Part shown: positions 17,476 through 25,531 of the stretch, piece after piece | Layout: every line of letters begins with the position of its first letter | How positions within the stretch are numbered: the stretch's first letter is position 1 | NCBI GenBank assembly: GCA_963666415.2 | Contig: CAXXPD010000003.1 | Location: 1,550,001 to 1,614,000, forward strand | DNA: 64,000 bases | Source: Bin87 sp963666415 | GTDB taxonomy: Bacteria; Chloroflexota; Dehalococcoidia; Lucifugimonadales; UBA3495 | Direction of reading: 5' to 3' | Position numbers and translations under genes: made by a program | The notes under the pieces: generated by a model | Seen by the model: only the letters and a program-made list of their open reading frames with translations | Databases searched by the model: none | What the model was told of the DNA's origin: nothing

Positions 17476-19095
17476 ATGCCCGCAAAGAAGTTGGCATACT
17501 CCGAAGACGCTCGTAAGTCGCTGCGCACCGGCATCGACATTCTGGCCGACGCGGTCAAAATTACCCTGGGCCCCCGTGGTCGCAACGTCGTGCTGGACAA
17601 GAAGTTCGGCCCGCCGCAGGTCTGCTCCGACGGCGTAACCATCGCCAAAGAGATCGAGCTGCCCGACGCTTTTGAGAACATGGGCGCGCAGCTGCTGAAA
17701 GAAGCCGCCACCAAGACCAACGACGCCGCCGGCGACGGCACCACAACCAGCATCGTGCTGTCCCAGGCCATCATTCACGAAGGCTTCAAGAACGTAACGG
17801 CCGGCACGAACCCCATGGCCATCAAGCGCGGCATCGAGAGCGCCGTGGGCAGCATCGTTTCCGAACTGCAGGGCATGTCCCAGCCGGTGGAGACCCGCGA
17901 GCGCATCGGCCAGGTTGCCTCCCTGTCCGCCCACGAAGACGCCATCGGTGAGACCATCGCCGAGGCCATGGAGAAAGTGGGGAAAGACGGCGTCATCACC
18001 GTGGAAGAGTCCCGCGGCCTGACCGATGAGATTGAGTACGTTGAGGGGATGCAGGTCGACCGCGGCTACATCTCTCCTTACTTCATCACCAACAGCGATC
18101 GCATGGAAGCCTCCATCGACGACGTCAGCATTATCATCACTGACAAGAAGATTTCTGCCGTAGCCGACCTGGTGCCGGCCCTGGAAAAGCTGCTGCAAGC
18201 CGGCCAGAAGAACGTGGTCATCGTTGGTGAGGACATCGACGGCGAAGCGCTGGCCACGCTGGTAGTTAACAAGCTGCGTGGCATCATGAACGTGCTGGCC
18301 GTCAAGGCGCCCGGCTTCGGCGACCGCCGCAAGGCCATGCTGGAAGACATTGCCATCCTGACCGGCGGCACCGTCATCAGCGAAGAAACTGGCCGCCGTC
18401 TGGATTCAGCGACCATCGAGGACTTTGGCCGTGCCCGTCGCATTTCGTCCACCAAGGACGACACCACGATCGTGGAAGGCCACGGTTCTGAAGAGGCGAT
18501 CCAGGCCCGCATCAACCAGATCAAGGCTCAGATCGAAGACACCACCTCCGAGTACGACCGCGAAAAGCTGCAGGAGCGGATGGCCAAGCTGTCCGGTGGT
18601 GTGGCCGTCATCAAGGTCGGAGCCGCAACCGAGATCGAGCTGAAAGAGCGCAAGGCCCGTGTGGAAGACGCTTTGTCCGCCACCCGTTCCGCTGTGGAAG
18701 AAGGCATCGTTCCTGGTGGCGGAGTCGCTCTGGTGCGTGCCCAACGGGCCCTGGACTCCATCGAAGGATTGACGGTAGATGAGTTCGTGGGCGTTAACAT
18801 CATCCGTCGCGCGCTGGAACAGCCGTTGAAGCTGATCGTGGAGAATGCCGGTTCCGAGGGAGCCGTTGTACTCAACCAGGTGCAGCATCAGTCCGATGAT
18901 TACGGCTACGACGCAGAGCTGGGAGAATTTGGTCCCATGCTTGAACGTGGCATCATCGACCCGGTAAAGGTTACACGCTCCGCATTGCAGAATGCCGCGT
19001 CCGTGGCAGCCATGGTGCTCACCACTGAGTCCATGATTACCGAGATTCCTGAGCCGATGTCGGCCGCGGGCGCTCCCCCGCCGATGGATTTCTAA
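17476..19095 (+). CDS. groEL: Chaperonin GroEL
   Basis: Sixty-kDa chaperonin of 539 residues forming the double-ring folding chamber. ATP-site motifs GPRGRNVVLDKKFG and DAAGDGTTTSIVL are intact, and the apical and C-terminal equatorial parts (EEGIVPGGGVALVRA) are complete. The C-terminus ends in a PPPMDF-type tail rather than the flexible Gly-Gly-Met repeats of Proteobacteria. An AGGAG eight bases ahead of the ATG supports the start. It is followed by a 14-bp hairpin terminator. Confidence 0.98.
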   Translation: MPAKKLAYSEDARKSLRTGIDILADAVKITLGPRGRNVVLDKKFGPPQVCSDGVTIAKEIELPDAFENMGAQLLKEAATKTNDAAGDGTTTSIVLSQAIIHEGFKNVTAGTNPMAIKRGIESAVGSIVSELQGMSQPVETRERIGQVASLSAHEDAIGETIAEAMEKVGKDGVITVEESRGLTDEIEYVEGMQVDRGYISPYFITNSDRMEASIDDVSIIITDKKISAVADLVPALEKLLQAGQKNVVIVGEDIDGEALATLVVNKLRGIMNVLAVKAPGFGDRRKAMLEDIAILTGGTVISEETGRRLDSATIEDFGRARRISSTKDDTTIVEGHGSEEAIQARINQIKAQIEDTTSEYDREKLQERMAKLSGGVAVIKVGAATEIELKERKARVEDALSATRSAVEEGIVPGGGVALVRAQRALDSIEGLTVDEFVGVNIIRRALEQPLKLIVENAGSEGAVVLNQVQHQSDDYGYDAELGEFGPMLERGIIDPVKVTRSALQNAASVAAMVLTTESMITEIPEPMSAAGAPPPMDF

Positions 19096-19119
19096 ACTTA
19101 TAGAATCCAGCAGTGAGTC

Positions 19120-19155
19120 AGGCGGGACGGTCATGATGACCGTCCCGCCTAATTT
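19120..19155 (+). terminator. Rho-independent terminator after groEL
   Basis: Perfect 14-bp inverted repeat (19120-19133 with 19137-19150), 3-base loop, followed by a short AATTTAT tract. It closes the fmdB-groES-groEL unit. Confidence 0.8.
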
Positions 19156-19186
19156 ATCTCTCGCCGCTTACCGAACAAAAATCAGA

Positions 19187-19215
19187 TTTACCGAGTTCAA
19201 CAGTTGGGGTATAGT
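19187..19215 (+). promoter_or_regulatory. Candidate sigma-70-type promoter of the MFS gene
   Basis: TTTACC at 19187-19192 and TATAGT at 19210-19215 are separated by 17 bases, 25 bases upstream of the proposed start. Read by eye only. Confidence 0.35.
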
Positions 19216-19239
19216 AGCCGTTGCTGAATCTTCATCCGA

Positions 19240-20661
19240 TTGGCAACCGCGCGCTCCGGCTCAGGTTGCTGCATTAGCGAGTGTCCGCTGAAACCGTCCA
19301 TTACTAGCAGAATCTACGACTGGCGTCCGCCAACACCCTTCTATTACGGCTGGCTGGTGCTGGCCATGGGTTGCCTCTCCACCGGAGCCGGTTCCAGCGT
19401 GTCCCAGGTGGTGTTTGGAACCATCCAGATCTACATCATTGAAGACACTGGATGGAGCCTTTCAACCCTGTCACTGGCGGTAACCGCTGGCACCTGGTGC
19501 TCGGGGATTCTGGCCCCATTCGCGGGCCGCCTGGCCGACCGCTACGGTCCCAGGTCGTTGATGACGCTAGGGTTGATTGTCGTCGCCGGTGCACTATTCG
19601 CCCTGTCGACCGTAAGCACATCCACCTTGTGGCAATTTTTCGCGGCCTACATCATCGGCCGGTCCATCAGCAACCCCTTCCTCATCGGCCTGGTACCCCG
19701 CACCGCTACGGTAAATTTCTTCCGCCGGCGCCGAAACATTACCCTGTCTATAGCCGGGATGTCCCGCCCAATCGGCGGTGCAATCAACATCCAGATAATT
19801 TCGCTGATAGCAGTGTCGCACGGCTGGCGCGCATCTTACGGCTACCTGGCCGTGTTCATGTTGATTCTCGCCGTGCCGGTGTTTTTCATAATGCGGCGGA
19901 ATCCAGAAGAGATTGGGTTGCTGCCAGACGGCGCCCGTCCGGTCCCGAATCCCGCCCTATCGGGTGACGCTCCTGCCGACCGCTGGGCTCCGGTTCGTCC
20001 CCCGCCTGAGTTGGCGCCTGAATTTAGCTGGACGGTGCGTGAAGCGATGCGTACCCGCGCCTATTGGTGTATCGCCGGCACTGCAATTTTCGCGATTGTA
20101 GCCTCGGCGGGATCGGGTTACATCCTGGTTCCGTTCCTGGTCAGCGAATCGGGACCCGGTTTGTCAAACCCGCAGGCAGCGGGAGTTGGCAGCCTGGGCG
20201 CAGTGTTGGCCATGACCACGCTGGTTTGGGGATTTCTGGCGGATAAATTCGGCCCACGCCAATGCATGGTCCTAACGATTACGGGAGCTGTATTGTCCCA
20301 GGTATTCTTGATGATAGCGGTGGACTCGGTGTTGACAGCATACGCGTTCGCCATCCTGTGGGGGTTCTTCTCCAACACCGTTGGCACGCTGGAAAACATG
20401 CTGCTGGCTCAGTACTTTGGGCGGGGCTCCTTCGGCGCCATCCTGGGTTCCCTTGGACCGATACAAACCACCGCCCTCGGCGTGGCTCCCATATTCGGCA
20501 CCTTCCTATACGGGACCACCGACAGTTACACCATTGTCTTTACCGTGCTGGCCGCCATGTATACTGCTTCAGGGTTGTTGATATTCTTCGCCAAAGCGCC
20601 CAAACTGCCGCCGCGCGCGCTGGAGAGCCCCGCCGCCCAAACGGGTCCGGTGGCGTTATAA
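19240..20661 (+). CDS. Major facilitator superfamily transporter
   Basis: Inner-membrane carrier with about 12 helices, 473 residues as read. The first helix starts near FYYGWLVLAMG, the helix 2-3 loop has GRLADRYGPRSL, and the second half repeats it with GFLADKFGPRQ. These are the two characteristic MFS loops. The overall look is of the oxalate/formate-antiporter or monocarboxylate type, but the substrate cannot be assigned. No ATG precedes helix 1; TTG at 19240 is the best initiator and is uncertain. A Rid-family gene follows after 30 bases. Confidence 0.85.
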   Translation: MATARSGSGCCISECPLKPSITSRIYDWRPPTPFYYGWLVLAMGCLSTGAGSSVSQVVFGTIQIYIIEDTGWSLSTLSLAVTAGTWCSGILAPFAGRLADRYGPRSLMTLGLIVVAGALFALSTVSTSTLWQFFAAYIIGRSISNPFLIGLVPRTATVNFFRRRRNITLSIAGMSRPIGGAINIQIISLIAVSHGWRASYGYLAVFMLILAVPVFFIMRRNPEEIGLLPDGARPVPNPALSGDAPADRWAPVRPPPELAPEFSWTVREAMRTRAYWCIAGTAIFAIVASAGSGYILVPFLVSESGPGLSNPQAAGVGSLGAVLAMTTLVWGFLADKFGPRQCMVLTITGAVLSQVFLMIAVDSVLTAYAFAILWGFFSNTVGTLENMLLAQYFGRGSFGAILGSLGPIQTTALGVAPIFGTFLYGTTDSYTIVFTVLAAMYTASGLLIFFAKAPKLPPRALESPAAQTGPVAL

Positions 20662-20691
20662 TTCGCACGACATTGCCAAAGGAGTACCATC

Positions 20692-21084
20692 ATGCCAGAT
20701 AAAACCTACATCAATCCCAGCGGCGTCAATGACCCATCCCCGTCCGGATTCACCGCAGTCGTCAAAGCCGGCAACACCGTGTATATCGCTGGCATGGTGG
20801 CACAAGACGCCAACGGGAATGTCGTTGGGGCCGGAGACGCCGAAGCGCAGACTCGGCAGATTTGGCGCAACATTGAGGTTGCTATAAAAGCCGCTGGTGG
20901 TAGCTTGTCCGACATCGTGAAAACCACCACCTACGTAACGGGTATCGAACACGCGGCAGCGGTGCGCGCCGTCCGCGGTGAGTTGTTCGCCAGCAATCCA
21001 CCTACCAGCACATTGCTGGTGGTAAGCGAGTTGGCAAACCCGGCTTACTACGTGGAGATAGAATCCATCGCCGTAATTGGATGA
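20692..21084 (+). CDS. RidA/YjgF/YER057c/UK114 family protein
   Basis: A 130-residue Rid-fold protein, normally trimeric. Classic RidA hydrolyses reactive enamines and imines with an Arg in a PxRST motif near residue 105. Here the corresponding stretch reads NPPTSTLL, so the Arg is absent, which places it among the non-RidA subgroups of unknown reaction. The C-terminal YYVEIESIAVIG is typical. A GGAG about eight bases ahead supports the ATG. It lies in the same direction as the MFS gene and probably shares its transcript. Confidence 0.88.
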   Translation: MPDKTYINPSGVNDPSPSGFTAVVKAGNTVYIAGMVAQDANGNVVGAGDAEAQTRQIWRNIEVAIKAAGGSLSDIVKTTTYVTGIEHAAAVRAVRGELFASNPPTSTLLVVSELANPAYYVEIESIAVIG

Positions 21085-21121
21085 AGCAGGTTACAATCGT
21101 GCGAATCTGCGGGAACGGCGA

Positions 21122-21394
21122 TTAGTCCGGCTCTGTACCGGTTGGCTCAATCTGTTCCCGCCATTTGCGGTCCTGCAATACTACCCACATTCGGTGCCAG
21201 ACCCAACGGCGTTCCGGGTCTTCCAGGCGGCGGTCAACTAGTTGTCGAACCGCTAGTATCGCTTGGCCAGCCAGAAACCCCCACTGGCCCGGTTCGTTGC
21301 GCATCCAGCCCGCCACCTGCTCGGGATGAGCATCTGCCACCCCCAGCAATATCCGGTCTAATGCGACTTCTGCGTTCTCGGGGCTTTGCGCCAT
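21122..21394 (-). CDS. Hypothetical protein at the end of the thiamine operon
   Basis: A 90-residue acidic/aromatic helical protein without recognised motif. It is rich in Trp (WMRNEPGQWGF, RRWVWHRMWVVL). The ATG lies four bases after the thiS stop codon, so it is translationally coupled to the thi operon. A thiamine-related role is only suggested by position. Confidence 0.6.
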   Translation of the reverse strand: MAQSPENAEVALDRILLGVADAHPEQVAGWMRNEPGQWGFLAGQAILAVRQLVDRRLEDPERRWVWHRMWVVLQDRKWREQIEPTGTEPD

Positions 21395-21398
21395 CTGG

Positions 21399-21602
21399 CT
21401 AACCGCCGCCCACCGGCCGCACTATCTCCAGGGCATCGCCCTCGTGCAAGTGCAGGCCAACGAATTCCTCTTTACGGATTACCTGCCCGTTGTAACCCAC
21501 CGCGATGAACCGCATATTGACGTCAATGGTGGTGAGGTAAGACTGCAGGTCCAATCCGTCCGCAATTTCCCTGGGTTTGCCGTTTACTTTCAGAGTAATC
21601 AT
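21399..21602 (-). CDS. thiS: Sulfur carrier protein ThiS
   Basis: Ubiquitin-like carrier that delivers sulfur as a C-terminal thiocarboxylate for thiazole synthesis. The 67-residue protein starts MITLKVNGKPREI and ends VRPVGGG, giving the required terminal Gly-Gly. The frame is open 24 codons upstream, but only the ATG at 21602 gives the normal length. It lies ten bases after thiE. Confidence 0.92.
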   Translation of the reverse strand: MITLKVNGKPREIADGLDLQSYLTTIDVNMRFIAVGYNGQVIRKEEFVGLHLHEGDALEIVRPVGGG

Positions 21603-21612
21603 TGCCGACCGG

Positions 21613-22311
21613 TCACCTCTTGTTGTTGCTGCGCTGATTGGTCGTGAACGACCGCGGACCTGGATCGCCTTCATTCGAAATGGCGTCCAGCATTGCGGAT
21701 TTCAGATTCTGGGCCGCCGTTTGCGGATCGGCGCTGGCCAACACGCTGGTGATGACGGCTACCCCGCGGGCGCCAGCCAACATCACGTCACCCACGTTGC
21801 TGCTGGTGATCCCGCCGATACCCAATAGCGGCAACTGCACGTCGCTAGCCCGGATACGATGCAACAAACCGGGTCCGGACGGTTCTTCACCGGGATGCGA
21901 TCGTGTGGCGAACATGGTACCGACGAGCAGGAAATCTGCGCCGCCCTCGGCACCGTGGATGGCGCTTTCGACGGAATGCACGGAACGGCCAATCAAAGCC
22001 TGGTCTCCAACCACGGGCCGAATTGACTCTGTAGGCATTGCCAGTTCTCCGAGCTGCACACCTTCGGCCCCACTGGCTACGGCCACGTCAGCTCGTTCGT
22101 TAACCACCAACAGCGCGCGGTCATCGCAAACGCGGCGCAGTGCAACGGCCAGGTCCAGAATCACACTGCCCGGCAATTCCTTGTCGCGCAGTTGCACCAT
22201 GTCCACGCCACCCGCGATGGCAGCAGACACGCGCCCTGGAATCTCGTCCGCTGGGCAAACTCCCCGGTCAGTTACCAGGCACAGGCAGGGATACGGCAAG
22301 GCCGCCGGCAT
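21613..22311 (-). CDS. thiE: Thiamine-phosphate synthase
   Basis: Joins the pyrimidine and thiazole phosphates to give thiamine monophosphate. The 232-residue TIM barrel has CLVTDRG, VQLRDKELPG (pyrophosphate contacts), LLVNERADVAVASGAEGVQLG (residues about 68-90), LIGRSVHS and LGIGGITSSN. ATG at 22311 is chosen because a GGGAG lies seven bases ahead and the upstream frame is buried in thiG. The gene is 13 bases after thiG. Confidence 0.95.
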   Translation of the reverse strand: MPAALPYPCLCLVTDRGVCPADEIPGRVSAAIAGGVDMVQLRDKELPGSVILDLAVALRRVCDDRALLVVNERADVAVASGAEGVQLGELAMPTESIRPVVGDQALIGRSVHSVESAIHGAEGGADFLLVGTMFATRSHPGEEPSGPGLLHRIRASDVQLPLLGIGGITSSNVGDVMLAGARGVAVITSVLASADPQTAAQNLKSAMLDAISNEGDPGPRSFTTNQRSNNKR

Positions 22312-22324
22312 GGGGGACTCCCAA

Positions 22325-23113
22325 CTAATCGGCCAAAACTGGTTCGGGCACGTCCGTGGGCGGACTGCTGGCAATCGCCTCGGTTCGCACCGGAATACGA
22401 CCCGCCAGATACGCCTGACGACCCGCTTCAACGCCCTTTCGGAAAGCATCAGCCATCAACGACGGATCCTGTGCCTGCGCGATGGCAGTATTAACCAGCA
22501 CCGCGTGGGCGCCCATCTCCATAGCCTTAGAGGCGTCTGAGGGCACGGCCAACCCGGCGTCAACTACCACGGGGATGTTGGCGTTCTCCAGAATGATCCG
22601 GATTTCCTCCCCGGTATGGATGCCCTGACCAGAACCGATTGCTGAACCGAGCGGCATCACCGTAACGCAGCCCACTTCCTCCAGGTTCTTGGCCAGAACG
22701 GGATCAGCGTGGATGTAAGGCAGGACTTTGAATCCTTCCTTCACTAGTTGTCGCGCCGCTTCCAATGTGCCGTTAGGGTCCGGGAAAAGATACTTGGCAT
22801 CTGGAATAACTTCCAACTTCACGAAATCGGTCTGGGTTACTTCCCGGCCCAACCGGGCTACGAACAGGGCTTCTTCTACGGAGCGGCAACCCGCTGTGTT
22901 GGGTAGTATTTGGTACTTGTCCCAGTCCACGTAGTCCAGAATTGTTTTCTCTTCCGGATTATCCAGATCCAGACGGCGTATGGCAACCGTAACCATCTGC
23001 GTTCCGGACGCCTCAAGGGAATCGACCATGTCTTGCATGGTTCGATGCCGTCCAGTGCCGACAATCAGCCGAGAATGAAAGGCTACTCCCCCTATAATCA
23101 ATTCATCGGTCAT
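22325..23113 (-). CDS. thiG: Thiazole synthase
   Basis: Forms the thiazole ring of thiamine from deoxyxylulose phosphate, dehydroglycine and ThiS-borne sulfur. The 262-residue barrel starts MTDELIIGGVAFHSRLIVGTG. It contains VTVAIRRLD (Schiff-base region), LPNTAGCRSVEEAL, MPLGSAIGSGQGI and VVDAGLAVPSDA, all ThiG signatures. ATG at 23113 is preferred over a start nine codons upstream. It is the first gene of thiG-thiE-thiS, under control of the upstream TPP riboswitch. thiC, thiO/thiH and thiF are not in the window. Confidence 0.96.
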   Translation of the reverse strand: MTDELIIGGVAFHSRLIVGTGRHRTMQDMVDSLEASGTQMVTVAIRRLDLDNPEEKTILDYVDWDKYQILPNTAGCRSVEEALFVARLGREVTQTDFVKLEVIPDAKYLFPDPNGTLEAARQLVKEGFKVLPYIHADPVLAKNLEEVGCVTVMPLGSAIGSGQGIHTGEEIRIILENANIPVVVDAGLAVPSDASKAMEMGAHAVLVNTAIAQAQDPSLMADAFRKGVEAGRQAYLAGRIPVRTEAIASSPPTDVPEPVLAD

Positions 23114-23176
23114 CGCTGCCACTCTCCTATCATGTGCCACCCGAACCGGTCAGCCTTTGCCTATGGGTTCCTGAAA

Positions 23177-23204
23177 TCAAAACGGCCAGGCTAGCGGGCC
23201 TGGC
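23177..23204 (-). terminator. Intrinsic terminator in the thiG leader (riboswitch expression platform)
   Basis: Inverted repeat GCCAGGC (23198-23204 on the minus strand) with GCCTGGC (23185-23191), 6-base loop, followed on the minus strand by CGTTTTGAT. It lies between the TPP aptamer and the thiG start and fits transcriptional attenuation. Confidence 0.75.
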
Positions 23205-23220
23205 GAATTAGTTTACACCT

Positions 23221-23330
23221 TGCGTGCTGTCCCTGCGCCGGCATTACCCGGATCCGGTACAGACGGTCGGCGACGAATTTGGCCGCCCTCTCAGCCTGGT
23301 TTACCCAAGCTCCCGCCAGAATTGCGTGAG
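23221..23330 (-). promoter_or_regulatory. TPP riboswitch (THI element)
   Basis: On the minus strand the conserved CTGAGA lies at 23289-23294. The second pyrophosphate-sensing segment, ATCCGGGTAATGCCGGCG, lies at 23236-23253, with GGGAGCTTGGG-type P1/P2 sequence on the 5' side and the closing strand at about 23222. These are the diagnostic TPP aptamer segments in the right order and spacing upstream of thiG. Confidence 0.9.
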
Positions 23331-23393
23331 AGATTCGATTGTGCATTGACTATAACACTCCACTCCGGGCAAGTCAATTGGACGAAGTTGTGT

Positions 23394-24813
23394 GTAACAG
23401 TTCAGACTTGGTGAGGTGAATTGGCCGAAGGCGGGTTGCCGAACGCTGGCACGGGTGGCGGTGGTTATGTCATATACAGGGCATGGATACTGAAGTGGAC
23501 CTGACCACCGTCGACCGCGCTGTCCTCATTGCCATCATCGCCGAGTTACAGGCGGTGATTGAGCGGTTGCAGCGGCGGATTGCCGAACTGGAAGGCCAGG
23601 CGAAACCGGGCGGCCCGCTCCGAATGCCCGGCCTCAAGGCGAAATCGGGCCGGAAGCCCCCCGCGCAGCCGGGGCCCCGCAAGCAGCGACGCCACGGCTT
23701 CGCTCGCCCGCGCATGACACCGACCCACCGGGTGGAGCACGTGATGGAGAACTGTCCCGATTGCGGCGCCCACCGGTCCGGCGGCTGGATCCAGCGCACT
23801 CGGGAGGTCATCGAGCTGCCGGTGGTTCCCGCGCAAGTCACCGAGCACGTCTACATTGCTCGGACTTGCCCGGCCTGCCGACGGCGCTGCACACCTCCGG
23901 CGGAACTGGGCGGCGTGGTCTTGGGTCAGCAGCGCCTCGGCGTCAACCTGCTCAGCCTGATCGCCACGCTGCGGGAAGAGGGGCGGCTGCCCATCCGCAG
24001 CGTCCAGTGGTATCTGGACACCGTGCATCAGTTGCGCCTCAGCGTGGGGGCCATCCATCGCACGGCGCAGCGGGTCCAACCGGCAGTGGCCGCGATCCTG
24101 GACCGCATCCGCGCCAGCCCAGTGGTCCACGCCGACGAAACCGGCTGGCGTCAGAGCGGGGCCAACGGCTACGTGTGGACTTTCAGCACCCCCACCGAAC
24201 GCTACTTCCTGCGGCGGGGTCGGGGCAAAACAGTCGTGGACGAGGCGCTGAGCGATGCTTTCTCCGGAGTATTGGTCAGCGATTTCTACGCCGCCTACCA
24301 CCATTATGACGGCCCCAAGCAGCGGTGCTGGGCCCACCTGCTGCGGGACATCCACGACCTGCGCACCCGCTACCCCGATGCTGCGCCACTGGCCAGGTGG
24401 GCCGACGCCGTCCACGGGATTTACGACCGGGCCAAAGCCTGCACTCATCCCCAGGCCAAGCGGCGGCGCACCGCCCAACTGGCCCTGGAACGACAACTGC
24501 TGGCCCTCGGCCAGCCTTTCCGGCACGACCCGTCGGCAACCCAGGCCAAGCTGTGCCGACGCATCGAGCGCCACATCAAGGAACTCTTCGTATTCGTGGC
24601 CGAACCGGACGTGCCTTCAGACAACAACGCTGCCGAACGCAGCCTGCGCCATCTGGTCATCAGCCGCAAGATCAGCGGCGGCACCCGCTCGGAGCAAGGC
24701 ACCGAGCGCAAGATGACGCTGGCATCCATCTTCGGCACCTGGCGCGCCCAAGGTCTAAATCCTCTCGCCGCCTGCCGTCAGCTGCTCGTTTCCCCTCTAC
24801 TCTGAACTGTTAC
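23394..24813 (+). mobile_element. IS66-family element, single-ORF type, copy 1
   Basis: A 1420-bp element. Ends are imperfect inverted repeats starting GTAACAGTTCAGA (left, 23394) and ending TCTGAACTGTTAC (right, 24813). It is flanked by a perfect 8-bp direct repeat AGTTGTGT (23386-23393 and 24814-24821), the target duplication expected of IS66. It carries only the tnpC-type transposase without tnpA and tnpB, as in the ISBst12 subgroup. It landed about 21 bases past the stop codon of the CoA-transferase B gene. Confidence 0.93.
23483..24805 (+). CDS. tnpC: IS66-family transposase (TnpC)
   Basis: A 440-residue DDE transposase. An N-terminal helical region is followed by a zinc-finger part (CPDCGAH and ARTCPACRRRC). 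The catalytic core has Asp218 in HADETGWR, Asp267 in VSDFYAAY and Glu385 in NNAAERSLR. The frame is intact from the ATG at 23483 to a stop eight bases inside the right inverted repeat region, so the element may be active. A closely similar but not identical copy is at 61076-62431. Confidence 0.95.
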   Translation: MDTEVDLTTVDRAVLIAIIAELQAVIERLQRRIAELEGQAKPGGPLRMPGLKAKSGRKPPAQPGPRKQRRHGFARPRMTPTHRVEHVMENCPDCGAHRSGGWIQRTREVIELPVVPAQVTEHVYIARTCPACRRRCTPPAELGGVVLGQQRLGVNLLSLIATLREEGRLPIRSVQWYLDTVHQLRLSVGAIHRTAQRVQPAVAAILDRIRASPVVHADETGWRQSGANGYVWTFSTPTERYFLRRGRGKTVVDEALSDAFSGVLVSDFYAAYHHYDGPKQRCWAHLLRDIHDLRTRYPDAAPLARWADAVHGIYDRAKACTHPQAKRRRTAQLALERQLLALGQPFRHDPSATQAKLCRRIERHIKELFVFVAEPDVPSDNNAAERSLRHLVISRKISGGTRSEQGTERKMTLASIFGTWRAQGLNPLAACRQLLVSPLL

Positions 24814-24842
24814 AGTTGTGTTACCAAATTCATCTGGCTCAG

Positions 24843-25514
24843 CTACACCTCATAATCCCCAATCATGTCAGGGATGATGAGCCTGGCGCCGGTAACCGAC
24901 TGTACGTCTGCCGCCGTCCAGCCCGGTGCTACTTCCCGCAACACCATCCCCTCCGGAGTGGGTTCCAGCACTGCGACGTCCGTGGCGACCAATGACACGC
25001 AACCACGGCCGGTCAACGGATAATCACATTCCTCCACGATTTTTGGATTGCCCTGGCGGTCGGTGTGTTCCATCGCCACAATTACCTTGCGGGCCCCCGC
25101 CGCCAGATCCATCGCACCGCCGATATTGCCAACTCCACGTTCGGGTAGCATCCAGTTGGCCAGGTCGCCTGTTGCCGACACCTGGTGGGCGCCCAACACG
25201 GTAACATCCACGTGGCCGCCGCGAATCATGGCAAAGGCGTCGGCGGACGAAAAATACGCCATCCCCGGAACCGGCTGCAAAAACTGACCGCCGGCGTTGA
25301 TCAGGTCAATATCTTCGCAACCGTCATCGGCAAGCGGACCGCAGTTCAGCACCCCGCTTTCGCTGTGATAAAAAACGACGCTGTCGTCGGCAACGAACAT
25401 GGACACCAGGGTGGGGATGCCAATGCCCAGGTTGACGTAGCCTCCGGGCGGCAGTTCCCGCGCCACGCGCATTGCGATGATGACCCGGTCCAGCCGTTCT
25501 TTCTCAACAGTCAT
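24843..25514 (-). CDS. CoA-transferase subunit B (3-oxoacid CoA-transferase type)
   Basis: Beta subunit of a family I CoA-transferase, 223 residues. It has YVNLGIGIPTLV for CoA binding and the catalytic Glu52 in HSESGVLNCGP. The rest (GRGCVSLVATDVAVLEPTPEG) is standard. It is the last gene of a run A, B'-A fusion, B. The protein presumably needs an alpha subunit, either the separate one at 26870-27559 or the fused one between them. The acyl substrate is unknown. An IS66 element lies directly behind its 3' end. Confidence 0.9.
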   Translation of the reverse strand: MTVEKERLDRVIIAMRVARELPPGGYVNLGIGIPTLVSMFVADDSVVFYHSESGVLNCGPLADDGCEDIDLINAGGQFLQPVPGMAYFSSADAFAMIRGGHVDVTVLGAHQVSATGDLANWMLPERGVGNIGGAMDLAAGARKVIVAMEHTDRQGNPKIVEECDYPLTGRGCVSLVATDVAVLEPTPEGMVLREVAPGWTAADVQSVTGARLIIPDMIGDYEV

Positions 25515-25531
25515 GGAACATCGGTCTCCGA

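Noticed and set aside
17377..18198. 273-codon minus-strand open frame opposite groEL
   Set aside because: Gly/Asp-rich translation typical of the antisense frame of a GC-rich gene; groEL is certain.
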